Below, piece after piece: positions 26,758 to 35,400 of a stretch of DNA of 63,842 nt. The stretch spans positions 1 to 63,842 of the forward strand of contig JALHRR010000029.1 in assembly GCA_022841345.1 (NCBI GenBank). The letters run 5' to 3'. Position 1 is the first letter of the stretch. Each line of letters begins with the position of its first letter. The notes below the pieces were generated by a model. It saw nothing but the letters and a program-made list of their open reading frames with translations, was not told where the DNA came from and did not search any database. Source of the DNA: Saprospiraceae bacterium (lineage in GTDB: Bacteria > Bacteroidota > Bacteroidia > Chitinophagales > Saprospiraceae). The translations under genes were made by a program, and so were the position numbers.

Positions 26758-27153
26758 AAAGCCAGTAAGGAATAAGGAATAAGGGATAAGGAATAAGTGA
26801 ACAGCCGTGTGGGAGTTGTGAGTGTCAGCCCACTCCCACTCTTTGCTTCCCGTAGCAAAAGCTATGGGCACTCACACTCCAACTGCAGGGAAGAAGTCGC
26901 TGTTTTTTACTCAGTTTTCCTACAGAAATGATTAGTTCAAGTCAGAGACTTGCAAACGCTGCGTTTCTGGTCGGAGACCGCGAAACGAGCTAAGAAAAGA
27001 GAAAATGGCTGTTTCAGCCAGAGGCCAGAGGCAAGAAGCTAGAAGCGGCTGTTTAAAAGGCTGTTCAAAATCTAAAATTCTGAAAACTGATATCTGAAAC
27101 CTGAAATCTCTTCTTTCATATTGTATCTTTATTCATCACCAATGTAATGCCGT
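26758..27153. other. Low-complexity intergenic patchwork with GGCTGTT/AACAGCC punctuation
   Basis: No gene. It contains a GGAATAA tandem run (about 26765-26797), AACAGCC at 26801, a GTGTGGGAGTTGTGAG word, and CAGAGGCCAGAGGC / AGAAGCTAGAAGC words near 27020-27046. GGCTGTT occurs several times (27006-27065), and a CTGAAAACTGATATCTGAAA run lies around 27080-27108. Confidence 0.6.
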
Positions 27154-28974
27154 ATGAAACCCTTCCCAAAGCTCATCCTCCTTCTACTTTTGTCCTCTCC
27201 ACTCTGGAGTCAAAACACCCAAAAGCCTGTCATCCACGCCAAAAACTGGATTGCTATCACCGGAAAACCTATGGCTGCAACAGCAGGAGCCACGATTTTT
27301 CAACAGGGTGGAAATCCGGTTGATGCTGCCTGTGCCATGCTGGCTGCTACTTGCACGATGTGGGATGTCTTAAGCTGGGGCGGAGAAACGCAAGCCTTGA
27401 TTTATCACCCAAAACTAAAAAAAGTCATTGCCATCAATGCGCTTGGAGTTGCTCCGACAGGCGCCACAGTGGAATTTTTCAAAGGAAAAAACATGAATTA
27501 TCCACCGGAGTATGGACCATTGGCGGCGACAACACCCGGCACTCCGGGCGGACTCATGGTCATGCTGGCTGAATATGGGACGATGTCATTAAAGCAAGTG
27601 CTAACACCCGCACTGCAACTTGCAAAAGGCTATCCAATAGAAGCTCAAACTGCTGATGCCATGGAGCGTCACAAAAAAAGAATAGAAGAATGGCCATATA
27701 GCAAAGCTGTCTTTTTACCCCATCCAACTAAGTCCCGCAATGCCCCGGACGCAGGTGAAATATTTGTTCAAAAAGATCTGGCTATCACTTTGGAAAAACT
27801 CATCGAAGCTGAAACAAAGGCTTTGGCAGCAGGAAAAAGCCGCAAGGAGGCCATCATGGCAGCCAATGCCAGATTTTACCAAGGTGATATTGCAGCAGAA
27901 TTTGTCAGAGGATCAAAAGAGCAGGGAGGGCTGATTACCCTGCAGGATCTGGCCAATTGGTCCGTGATCATCGAAGAACCGGTGATGGCCACCTACAAAG
28001 GCATAGAAGTATATAAATTAAATGCCTGGACCCAGGGTCCTGCCTTGTTGCAATCATTGAATATTTTGGAGCATTTCGATGTGAAAAGCATGGGATACAA
28101 TTCCGCCAAATATATTCATACACTTTACCAGGCCATGAATTATGCATATGCTGACAGAGATTTCTACTATGGGGATACGCACACACATCCGGAAATTCCG
28201 GTTAAAGGACTGCTTTCGAAAGAATATGCAAAATCTGCGGCCGGCAAAATCAATCCAAATGTTAATGATGAAAACGTCAGGCCCGGCGACCCTTATCCAT
28301 TTGAGAACAGAAAAAATCCTTTCTCACACCGAATTAATCCCGAAAAACCGGACACAGGAATGCCTGACCAGACATTTAGAGAAACATTCAATGGAGGAAC
28401 TACCACTATAGAAGCGGCAGACACTTCAGGCTGGATTGTCTCCATCACTCCCAGCGGTGGTTGGATTCCGGCTTGTATCGCGGGCAACACCGGAATTGGA
28501 ATGAGCCAGAGAATGCAAAGTTTTGTACTTGATAGCCTTGAAAGTCCTTATAATGTTGTAGCTCCCGGCAAACGCCCCAGAGTGACACTGACACCTTCAC
28601 TCGCATTTCGGGATGGTAAGCCATTTTTAGCATTTGGGGTTCAGGGTGGCGATACTCAGGATCAGAATCTACTGCAATTTTTCCTCAATATGGTTGAGTT
28701 TGGCATGACTGTTCAGGAAGCTGCAGAGGCTTCGAATTTCAATAGTTATCAGATGAAAACATCCTTCGGCAAGCATGAAAGCAAGCCCGGATATATCTCG
28801 CTGAATGAAGATACTCCTGATTGGATCCGGAAGGAGCTTAAAAGGATGGGGTATAAATTAGAATTTTTTCAGCGGACTTCCGGACCTATCAATGCCATCT
28901 ATTTTGACACAGTTCATAGCACTATGTGGGGTGGTTCCAGTAATTATGGAGAAGATTATGGAATTGGCTGGTGA
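27154..28974 (+). CDS. Exported gamma-glutamyltransferase family hydrolase
   Basis: 606 residues with signal peptide MKPFPKLILLLLLSSPLWSQ. It is an Ntn-hydrolase of the gamma-glutamyltranspeptidase family: TGKPMAATAGATIFQQGGNPVDAAC near the N terminus and NGGTTTIEAADTSGW in the middle. Alignment by eye with the T-T-H-x-S motif places the autoprocessing/catalytic Thr at residue 416; the usual His two residues later is Thr here. The C-terminal part has RPRVTLTPSLAFRDGKPFLAFGVQGGDTQ. Typical activity is periplasmic cleavage of gamma-glutamyl amides such as glutathione, but this divergent subgroup may use other substrates. Monocistronic. Confidence 0.92.
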   Translation: MKPFPKLILLLLLSSPLWSQNTQKPVIHAKNWIAITGKPMAATAGATIFQQGGNPVDAACAMLAATCTMWDVLSWGGETQALIYHPKLKKVIAINALGVAPTGATVEFFKGKNMNYPPEYGPLAATTPGTPGGLMVMLAEYGTMSLKQVLTPALQLAKGYPIEAQTADAMERHKKRIEEWPYSKAVFLPHPTKSRNAPDAGEIFVQKDLAITLEKLIEAETKALAAGKSRKEAIMAANARFYQGDIAAEFVRGSKEQGGLITLQDLANWSVIIEEPVMATYKGIEVYKLNAWTQGPALLQSLNILEHFDVKSMGYNSAKYIHTLYQAMNYAYADRDFYYGDTHTHPEIPVKGLLSKEYAKSAAGKINPNVNDENVRPGDPYPFENRKNPFSHRINPEKPDTGMPDQTFRETFNGGTTTIEAADTSGWIVSITPSGGWIPACIAGNTGIGMSQRMQSFVLDSLESPYNVVAPGKRPRVTLTPSLAFRDGKPFLAFGVQGGDTQDQNLLQFFLNMVEFGMTVQEAAEASNFNSYQMKTSFGKHESKPGYISLNEDTPDWIRKELKRMGYKLEFFQRTSGPINAIYFDTVHSTMWGGSSNYGEDYGIGW

Positions 28975-29220
28975 GTGCTGTGTAAATATTTTACTACAAT
29001 TACATTCGTTTTTTACCCTGATTGACCAAAAAAGCAGGCTTTTTGACCACTTATATGAAAAATCGACCACCTGGACACATTTAACATTTAGGTAAAGTAA
29101 AAAGTCAGAGCTTAGAGGTGCAAAAACAAGCAAATGAATTGAATCAGAATTTATGTAAAAACTGAATGAATGGGTTAGATAATTCGAACCAGTAATTACA
29201 TTCAATGAATGATCGACAAT

Positions 29221-29258
29221 AATCCGGAGATATATAGTTATTTCCGGATTTTGTTTTT
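29221..29258 (+). terminator. Terminator-like hairpin
   Basis: AATCCGGA / TCCGGATT stem, 14-base loop, followed by TTGTTTTTT. It is about 250 bp past the stop codon of the gamma-glutamyltransferase gene. Confidence 0.55.
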
Positions 29259-29268
29259 TAGGGAAGCA

Positions 29269-29397
29269 GGTGATGTCTTTCTGCGCCTTTGGCTTGAAAG
29301 GTGATGTTTTTTCGTAGGACAAGCAACGAAAAAGTGATGTCTTTGTTCTATTTTCGGCTATGCCTCAATAGAACAAAGGTGATGTGCTTCGCAAGGT
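29269..29397 (+). repeat. Hairpin array punctuated by GGTGATGTC (locus A2)
   Basis: Four units. (1) GGTGATGTC then CTTTC..GAAAG around GCC-TTT-GGC. (2) GGTGATGT then TTTTTCGT..ACGAAAAA. (3) GTGATGTC then TTTGTTCTATT..AATAGAACAAA around GGC-TAT-GCC. (4) GGTGATG then TGC-TTC-GCA. Units 1-3 recur in the same order at 45786. Confidence 0.85.
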
Positions 29398-29865
29398 TCA
29401 TTTTATAGACTCTCTGCGAGTTTGGAGCTTTCGATTGATTGAAAAGTATAGTTTGCTGGTTTTGTGGTAGTGAGGAGTTTGATGTCAATATTTAACAATG
29501 GATATGCTTCTTAACCAATATGAATTCATCCGATCTATACAGTTTAAACTAGCTGCTTTCACAGCGTCAGGAGACGCCAGATTGTTGTGGGTTTGAGTTT
29601 TGTGTGGGAGTTTTTAATCCTGGTCAGAGACCCGGACAATCGACAACTTTAATATAGGTTTTAGAGTAAAAAAAGCAACTTTTTTCTACTGTTCTGCGAA
29701 GAAACAGAAACCAGAAGCCAGAAGCGGCTGTTTTCACACCCGCACTCACAAGCCATACTGGCTGTTTGCCAGAAGCTAGAAACTAGTAACTAGAAGCTTC
29801 TTTGCCGAAAATTCAACTTGTGGAATTCTAAACTTCTCAACTGCTAAACTCCTCAACTTCTTCTG

Positions 29866-30870
29866 CTAAAATGTCCCATCCGAAGTTTTAAAAGTAACTG
29901 CAAGCACCACTTGCCCTACAGCTCTCAGCGTAGTTTTAGAGATGACATCAATGGTATCATCGTGTGTATGCCAGTAATGCCCAAATCCGGTAGTAGTGGT
30001 ATGTGGGCGGTTGATAATATCGATCATTGGAATGCCTGCTATCACATTGACATAATAGTGATCGTCGGTGATAGGGCCGGTATTCTCATTTACAAAGAAG
30101 CCCCCATAGCCCATTCCCTGGGCAAGTGGCCAGACTTTTTCTACAATCTGATTTGCATATCGGGTGGAGATGCCTTCCTTGGTGAAACGTGCTCCTTCTG
30201 ATCCCACCATATCCAACAGAATTCCAAAGGATGCTCTGTAACCTTTCTCATGAGGATTTCTGGACCAGTATTGTGCTCCCTGGCACCAGCTTTCCATATC
30301 CTCGCCTCCTTCTGCTCCCTGATCCTCCGCATCAAAAAGGACTATATCGACTCCTAAATCTATTTTATTTTCTTTCAGAATTCTTGCAATCTCGAGAAGA
30401 ACCCCCACCCCGCTACCACCATCATCGGCGCCGGGAATGGGATCTTTCTTACGGGATGTATCCTCATCATAATCCGCTACAGCTCTGGTATCCCAGTGTG
30501 CCGAAAGAATAATGCGTTCTTTGATATCAGGATTAAAGACTGCAATGATATTGGTTGCTGTAGGAGTACTGCCGTCAATGTTTTTGGCTTTAAAATCCTG
30601 TTCGATGACATCATCTGCCCATTGTCCAAGTGTGGAGACCAGCCATTCTTTGCAGGCTTTATGCCCGGCTGAACCCGGCACCCGGGGACCAAAAGACAAT
30701 TGCTTTTCTATGAATGCATATGCACTGTCAGCATTGAAAGCAGGAATCACTGCTTTGGGCTTTGGTTCGGCCGGGACTTCAGTTTCAGATTCGGTTTCCT
30801 TATCACTTCCGCAAGCTATGGCAGATATGATTAAAGCAAGCATAAAAAGTATTCGAAAAGCGGGTTTCAT
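29866..30870 (-). CDS. M28 family zinc peptidase lipoprotein
   Basis: Start chosen at 30870 (MKPAFRILFMLALIISAIAC), giving 334 residues with a lipobox Cys near residue 20. An M28 peptidase domain follows: ILSAHWDTRA (first metal His/Asp), PGADDGGSGVGVLLEIAR (bridging Asp), DAEDQGAEGG (Glu pair) and TTTGFGHYWHTHDDT (last metal His). Relatives are leucine aminopeptidases and glutaminyl cyclases; the W-rich final motif resembles the glutaminyl-peptide cyclotransferase subgroup, so either activity is possible. Membrane-anchored outside the cytoplasm. Confidence 0.9.
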   Translation of the reverse strand: MKPAFRILFMLALIISAIACGSDKETESETEVPAEPKPKAVIPAFNADSAYAFIEKQLSFGPRVPGSAGHKACKEWLVSTLGQWADDVIEQDFKAKNIDGSTPTATNIIAVFNPDIKERIILSAHWDTRAVADYDEDTSRKKDPIPGADDGGSGVGVLLEIARILKENKIDLGVDIVLFDAEDQGAEGGEDMESWCQGAQYWSRNPHEKGYRASFGILLDMVGSEGARFTKEGISTRYANQIVEKVWPLAQGMGYGGFFVNENTGPITDDHYYVNVIAGIPMIDIINRPHTTTTGFGHYWHTHDDTIDVISKTTLRAVGQVVLAVTFKTSDGTF

Positions 30871-30980
30871 AAAGCTGTTTTTGTAATGGAATATCATTTC
30901 AAAAATTGTATCATTTTCTATAATCCTAAGACCTGATCATTGAAAGTAAGATTCGCTTGTTCCAACGATGATCCCGAGCT

Positions 30981-31094
30981 TTGTTTTGTCATGATTTTTG
31001 CTAAAAGGCAAAAATCCCGCCAAAACTTTGGAATTTCCTTTTGAACCCCGGATTTTCATCCGGGGCTAATCTTTGGTTGACCCATTCAGGGTCT
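30981..31094 (-). repeat. Composite three-hairpin interspersed repeat (copy 2)
   Basis: On the minus strand: GACCCTGAATGGGTC, then GATTAGCCCCGGATGAAAAT followed by CCGGGGTT. Then GTTTTGGCGGGATTTTTGCC, the loop, and GCAAAAATCATGACAAAACA. Between the 5' end of the M28 gene and the 3' end of cysS. Confidence 0.85.
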
Positions 31095-31115
31095 ATAAAA
31101 ATTGTAGTCATAAAC

Positions 31116-32615
31116 TCAGGCTTTGACCCAGCTGGTACCGTCTTTACTGTCCTTTAGCTGGATTTTCACTTCTTGTAATGCATCCCTGATCTGGTCTGAA
31201 GTAGCGAAATCTTTATTTGCTCTTGCTTTTTGACGAAGATCAATGATCAATTGCATCAGACCATCCACTACTCCATCATCTGCGGTAGCATCTCCTGTTT
31301 CATCCAGACCAAATATTTCATAAATCATATCATGGAAGAATTGCTGCATCTGCTTCACTGCGCCGGGTGAAATGGCATCAGCAGATACGTGCCCATCATG
31401 GATGCTATTGATTTTACCGGCCAGATCGAATAATCTCGCCATAGCCTTCGGAGTATTGAAATCATCGTCCATATCCTGGAATGCAGCTTCAATCATCTGA
31501 ACAATTTCTTTGTCCAGCTCAGTTTCAGCACTTGCTTTTCCTTCCAAAGAACGCAATTTTTGCCAGGCTTCCATGAGTCTGTTATAGCCTTTTTCAGCCG
31601 CAAGAAGCGCATTGTCTGTCAGGTCCAGTGTGCTTCTGAAATGTGATTGCAGCATGAAAAATCGCAATGTCATTGGATTATATCCTTTGCTTATATGAGG
31701 ACTATCACCTGTGAACAATTGCACCGGTGTAATTGAATTTCCATCGCTCTTGGACATTTTTTTTCCATTCAACAACAGCATATTTCCATGCAACCAGAAG
31801 TTTGCCGGAGTGCATTTGCAGGCTCCGAAATTCTGAGCAATTTCGTTTTCGTGATGTGGAAAAACCAAATCCCCTCCCCCGCCATGTATATCAAAATGCT
31901 CCCCCAGATACTTGGTACTCATAGCCGAACATTCCAAATGCCAGCCCGGAAATCCCACTGACCAGGGAGATTCCCATTTCATAATATGAGAATCATCAGC
32001 TTTAATCCAGATTGCAAAATCAGAGGCATGCCTTTTTTCACTTTGATTTTTCAGATCATCGCGGGTTTCTACCATCAGATCCTCAATGATTCTGCCTGAC
32101 AATTGTCCGTATAAACCAGTGTCTTTTGACAGCTTGAGGGTATCAAAATACACTGAGCCATTCACCTCATATCCGTATCCATTTTCCAGGATGCGCTCCA
32201 CCATTTTGATTTGCTCAGGAATATGGCCTGTTGCCCTCGGTTCGATACTGGGATCCAGCGTATTGAATTTGCGCATCATATCATGAAAACCATTGGTATA
32301 CCGCTGTGCGATTTCCATCGGCTCCAATTGTTCCAGTCGTGCTTTTTTGGATATTTTATCTTCTGCTCCCGTATCCACATCTCCTTCCAAATGGCCTACA
32401 TCCGTAATATTTCTGACATATCTGACCTTGTATCCTATGAAGAGCAGATACCTGTAAATCATGTCGAAACTCACAAATGTGCGGCAATTACCCAAATGTA
32501 CATCACTGTAAACTGTGGGGCCGCACACATACATACCGATATGGCCATCTACTATTGGCTTGAAAACTTCCTTTTCTTTTGTAAGTGTATTAAAAAATTT
32601 AAGTGTCCTGTTCAT
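31116..32615 (-). CDS. cysS: Cysteinyl-tRNA synthetase
   Basis: 499 residues, class I aminoacyl-tRNA synthetase charging tRNA-Cys in the cytoplasm. Key sites: [17 protein letters not shown] (HLGN replaces HIGH; first zinc Cys), [11 protein letters not shown] (zinc Cys), [17 protein letters not shown] (zinc His) and [13 protein letters not shown] (KMSKS). The C-terminal helical domain ends with [27 protein letters not shown], typical for the family. It is the last gene of the mutL operon, 7 bp after the preceding gene. Confidence 0.98.
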   Translation of the reverse strand: MNRTLKFFNTLTKEKEVFKPIVDGHIGMYVCGPTVYSDVHLGNCRTFVSFDMIYRYLLFIGYKVRYVRNITDVGHLEGDVDTGAEDKISKKARLEQLEPMEIAQRYTNGFHDMMRKFNTLDPSIEPRATGHIPEQIKMVERILENGYGYEVNGSVYFDTLKLSKDTGLYGQLSGRIIEDLMVETRDDLKNQSEKRHASDFAIWIKADDSHIMKWESPWSVGFPGWHLECSAMSTKYLGEHFDIHGGGGDLVFPHHENEIAQNFGACKCTPANFWLHGNMLLLNGKKMSKSDGNSITPVQLFTGDSPHISKGYNPMTLRFFMLQSHFRSTLDLTDNALLAAEKGYNRLMEAWQKLRSLEGKASAETELDKEIVQMIEAAFQDMDDDFNTPKAMARLFDLAGKINSIHDGHVSADAISPGAVKQMQQFFHDMIYEIFGLDETGDATADDGVVDGLMQLIIDLRQKARANKDFATSDQIRDALQEVKIQLKDSKDGTSWVKA

Positions 32616-32622
32616 TCGATAT

Positions 32623-33702
32623 TTATTGGTTTTCCTCAGGTTGGGGTAATCTTATATTACTCATCACCGGATAATGATCCGAAAAGGCCTTCTCCTTTAA
32701 TATATTGTGATCAATGATCCGAATGCTTTTATCTGCGAAGATATAATCTATTCTGAGACCCGGAATAGATCCTGCATATGTAGTGCCCAGTCCGCGGCCT
32801 TTTTTTCTGAAAGCATCATTACTCCCTCGGCTGATAGTTCTGTATGCATATGATAGTGGCGTATCATTGAGGTCTCCGCCAATGATAACCGGATGGGGCG
32901 ATTCAGCTATATGTTCTGCCACCAAATCACTCTGATCCACACGCTTGACCATGGCTCTTTTATATTTTGCAAACATATTACGCACCTGCAACCAGGATTT
33001 TTCGTCCTGAGGATCACCCTGCTGCAGTAATTCTTCAGTATCTCCGGTAATACGGTTGGATTCCAGGTGTATGCTGAAAACCCTGAATGTATCACCCTTT
33101 ACATTTACATCTGCCCAAACGGCTGAATTGAATGAATTTTCAAATAATATTTCACCTTTTCGGACAATTGGGTATTTGGAAAAAATAGCTGTTTTAAGGT
33201 TTTTCCCTTTAAGGATATGTTGATTTTTGAGCTTAAAATAGTCCTTGAAAAAAGCCTCATTTCCCTTGATCATATCCTGAACACAGATAATATCCGGACC
33301 GCCCAGCTGCGCGAAATAAGTTTCCATTTCCTGAAAAATAGCGGGCCTGGCACTTTTGCTGTGTTGAAGTGCTACTTTTAGTGACTGGATATTATAGCTC
33401 ATTACCAGCAGATCGGTAGGTTCAATTTCTGGTTTGGAAAATCGAATTCCCACGATACCGGTAAAATAATTCCAGCCCAAAAGTATAGTCAGAAACGAGA
33501 GTAAACTTAGTTTCCGGGAAGAAGAAAAAAGCCACACGATAATCATAAGAATGTGCAACAGCAATACCCATGGATATGCAAGTCCCATTACACCCAGCCA
33601 CCAGAAAACTTTAGGATTCAGATAGGGAGAAAGGTACATCAGCAACGTGACAATCGTCAGAAGTATATTTGCAACAAAGAAGATTTTCTTGATGATTTTC
33701 AC
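32623..33702 (-). CDS. Membrane-anchored endonuclease/exonuclease/phosphatase family protein
   Basis: 359 residues. Three N-terminal hydrophobic helices (about 5-95) are followed by an EEP domain with LLVMSYNIQSLK, DIICVQDM, VFSIHLESN, VIIGGDLNDTPLSYAYR, RIDYIFADKS and SDHYPVMSNI, the metal and phosphate-site motifs of the DNase I/APE1/sphingomyelinase superfamily. The active domain is predicted to face the periplasm. The substrate (nucleic acid, phospholipid or inositol phosphate) is open. It sits 2 bp after the upstream rhomboid gene. Confidence 0.92.
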   Translation of the reverse strand: MKIIKKIFFVANILLTIVTLLMYLSPYLNPKVFWWLGVMGLAYPWVLLLHILMIIVWLFSSSRKLSLLSFLTILLGWNYFTGIVGIRFSKPEIEPTDLLVMSYNIQSLKVALQHSKSARPAIFQEMETYFAQLGGPDIICVQDMIKGNEAFFKDYFKLKNQHILKGKNLKTAIFSKYPIVRKGEILFENSFNSAVWADVNVKGDTFRVFSIHLESNRITGDTEELLQQGDPQDEKSWLQVRNMFAKYKRAMVKRVDQSDLVAEHIAESPHPVIIGGDLNDTPLSYAYRTISRGSNDAFRKKGRGLGTTYAGSIPGLRIDYIFADKSIRIIDHNILKEKAFSDHYPVMSNIRLPQPEENQ

Positions 33703-33704
33703 TG

Positions 33705-34628
33705 CTATTTTTTGCTGGCTCTAAACAAGAAATCCTTTTCCACCTCCGAGAGGCTTTCATAGCCCTTTTCCTTTATTTTTTCCAGAATGGCATCCAGCTT
33801 CAATTGATAATCATCATCTAAGGGAGACTGCTCTGCTGAATGGCTTTTTCTTGATTCATTTCTGTGCTTGATCACCACCAGTGGAGAGCGATGCGCCGGC
33901 ATTCTGGATTTTTGTTTTCTGCGAAACAAGTTATTAATCCATTGAGCAAATGAATTCATTGGTCTCGCGAGATCTGTTCCATTGCGCAAAGATGCAACAA
34001 AAACCCATCCAAATAAAGCACCTCCAATATGTGCAAAATGTCCGCCGGTATTACTATTATTAGCAATGCTGATCAAATCCAGCAACACGAGCACTGCCAC
34101 AATATATTTGAGTTTCACATCGCCTATCAGTATCAATCGCATGATATAATCCGGCGAAAGTACTCCGGCTGCTACTACAAAGGCCATTACAGACCCAGAG
34201 GCACCCAACATAAAATCACCCCCATACTGCAGCAAATTTGCACTGAGATAAAACATCACTGCTCCTGTGATCGCGCCCAAAAAATAAATGGGAAGTACTC
34301 TGTGATTGCCAATAAAATCGCCTACAATACGGCCAAACCAGTATAGAAAAAGCATATTCCAGAGGATATGCCAGAAGCTTTCATGTACAAATGCATATGT
34401 AATGATCACCCAGGGATGCGTCAATATATGTCTCCAGTCGGATGACATGCAGAAAAAATAAAGGATATCGTCATACACTGCAGGAATCTGGCCTCCATTG
34501 GAAGCGTACAGGATAATTTTGACCAGATTAAGTATCACAAAAACAGACACATTGATAATCATGAGTCTGCTGATCATATTACCAAAATTAAACTCCCGCT
34601 TAAGATCTTCCCAAATTGACTTTAACAT
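33705..34628 (-). CDS. Rhomboid family intramembrane serine protease (long form)
   Basis: 307 residues. Six transmembrane helices (about 20-210) carry HESFWHILWNMLFLYWFG, GGDFMLGASGSVMAF with the nucleophile Ser of GASG, and GGHFAHIGGALFGW with the catalytic His. A basic cytoplasmic C-terminal extension (about 225-307) ends in LDAILEKIKEKGYESLSEVEKDFLFRASKK, a tail seen in Bacteroidota rhomboids. It lies 84 bp after a second rhomboid gene in the same operon. Confidence 0.94.
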   Translation of the reverse strand: MLKSIWEDLKREFNFGNMISRLMIINVSVFVILNLVKIILYASNGGQIPAVYDDILYFFCMSSDWRHILTHPWVIITYAFVHESFWHILWNMLFLYWFGRIVGDFIGNHRVLPIYFLGAITGAVMFYLSANLLQYGGDFMLGASGSVMAFVVAAGVLSPDYIMRLILIGDVKLKYIVAVLVLLDLISIANNSNTGGHFAHIGGALFGWVFVASLRNGTDLARPMNSFAQWINNLFRRKQKSRMPAHRSPLVVIKHRNESRKSHSAEQSPLDDDYQLKLDAILEKIKEKGYESLSEVEKDFLFRASKK

Positions 34629-34712
34629 GTCTGTAACTTTACGAAGGCAAAAGTAACACTATGGAATCGGATTGCCCCTTTTGATATCATTCTATTATAT
34701 AGATAGTACTAT

Positions 34713-35396
34713 CTAACGACCAATTTGCCCTTTTGATTTCCAAAATAGAATTAATAAAAATCCTGCCAATGCACCCCCAAGGTGCGCAAAATGCGCCACT
34801 CCACTTTGAAAATTTCCTAAACCCAAAAACAACTCCATTGCGGCATATATGGCCACGAAATACTTGGCTTTGATAGGTATTGGCAAAAATATCAGCATCA
34901 ATGGGGTATTAGGGAAAAACATAGCAAATGCCACCAAAATCCCAAACAGGGCACCGGAGGCTCCCATCATGGGTACATTCACCAGAAAAGGATTGACATC
35001 TCCGTATTGAAATTGCAGGTACATAATCAACCAGTGCAATAACATGGCTCCAAATCCACTGATCAGGTAAAATGCAAGAAACTTTTTTGGACCGAGGTAG
35101 TACTCCACTGCGGTACCAAACATGAATATCCCGAACATATTGAACAAAATATGCATAAAATTCCCATGCATGAACATATGAGTTACCAATTGAAATGGCT
35201 GAAAATAGGGAGATGCGGGATAAAAGAGACCCAGTAAATTCCGCTTCCAGTCCATCAAATCTCCCTGGCCGGAAATCAACTGGTTCCATGTGTCGCCATC
35301 TATATTAGCGGTGTCACCAAGAATTAAAAAGGACCCTATAAAAAAGACGATATTAATGAGTATCAGGTGTTTGACCACCTCGGAAATTCTGGGCAT
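34713..35396 (-). CDS. Rhomboid family intramembrane serine protease (short form)
   Basis: Start chosen at 35396 (MPRISEVVKHLILINIVFF), 4 bp after the mutL stop codon; an earlier in-frame ATG at 35423 would overlap mutL. 227 residues, six helices. HMFMHGNFMHILFNMFGIFMFG, GASGALFGILVAFAMFF (catalytic Ser) and GVAHFAHLGGALAG (catalytic His) are intact. The product lacks the C-terminal extension of its neighbour. Two rhomboids behind mutL look like an ancient tandem duplication; substrates are unknown. Confidence 0.94.
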   Translation of the reverse strand: MPRISEVVKHLILINIVFFIGSFLILGDTANIDGDTWNQLISGQGDLMDWKRNLLGLFYPASPYFQPFQLVTHMFMHGNFMHILFNMFGIFMFGTAVEYYLGPKKFLAFYLISGFGAMLLHWLIMYLQFQYGDVNPFLVNVPMMGASGALFGILVAFAMFFPNTPLMLIFLPIPIKAKYFVAIYAAMELFLGLGNFQSGVAHFAHLGGALAGFLLILFWKSKGQIGR

Positions 35397-35400
35397 GTTG

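Larger units (their letters stand above)
28975..29865. other. Long intergenic region between convergent genes
   Basis: No coding region supported. In order: about 240 bp with no recognised feature; a terminator-like hairpin (29221-29258); a hairpin array (29269-29397, separate entry); unremarkable DNA; a GGCTGTT patchwork with CAGAAGCCAGAAGC words (29700-29810). At 29820-29866 an 8-bp-period run (TTTAGCAG / TTGAGAAG on the minus strand) begins at the stop codon of the M28 peptidase. Confidence 0.6.
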
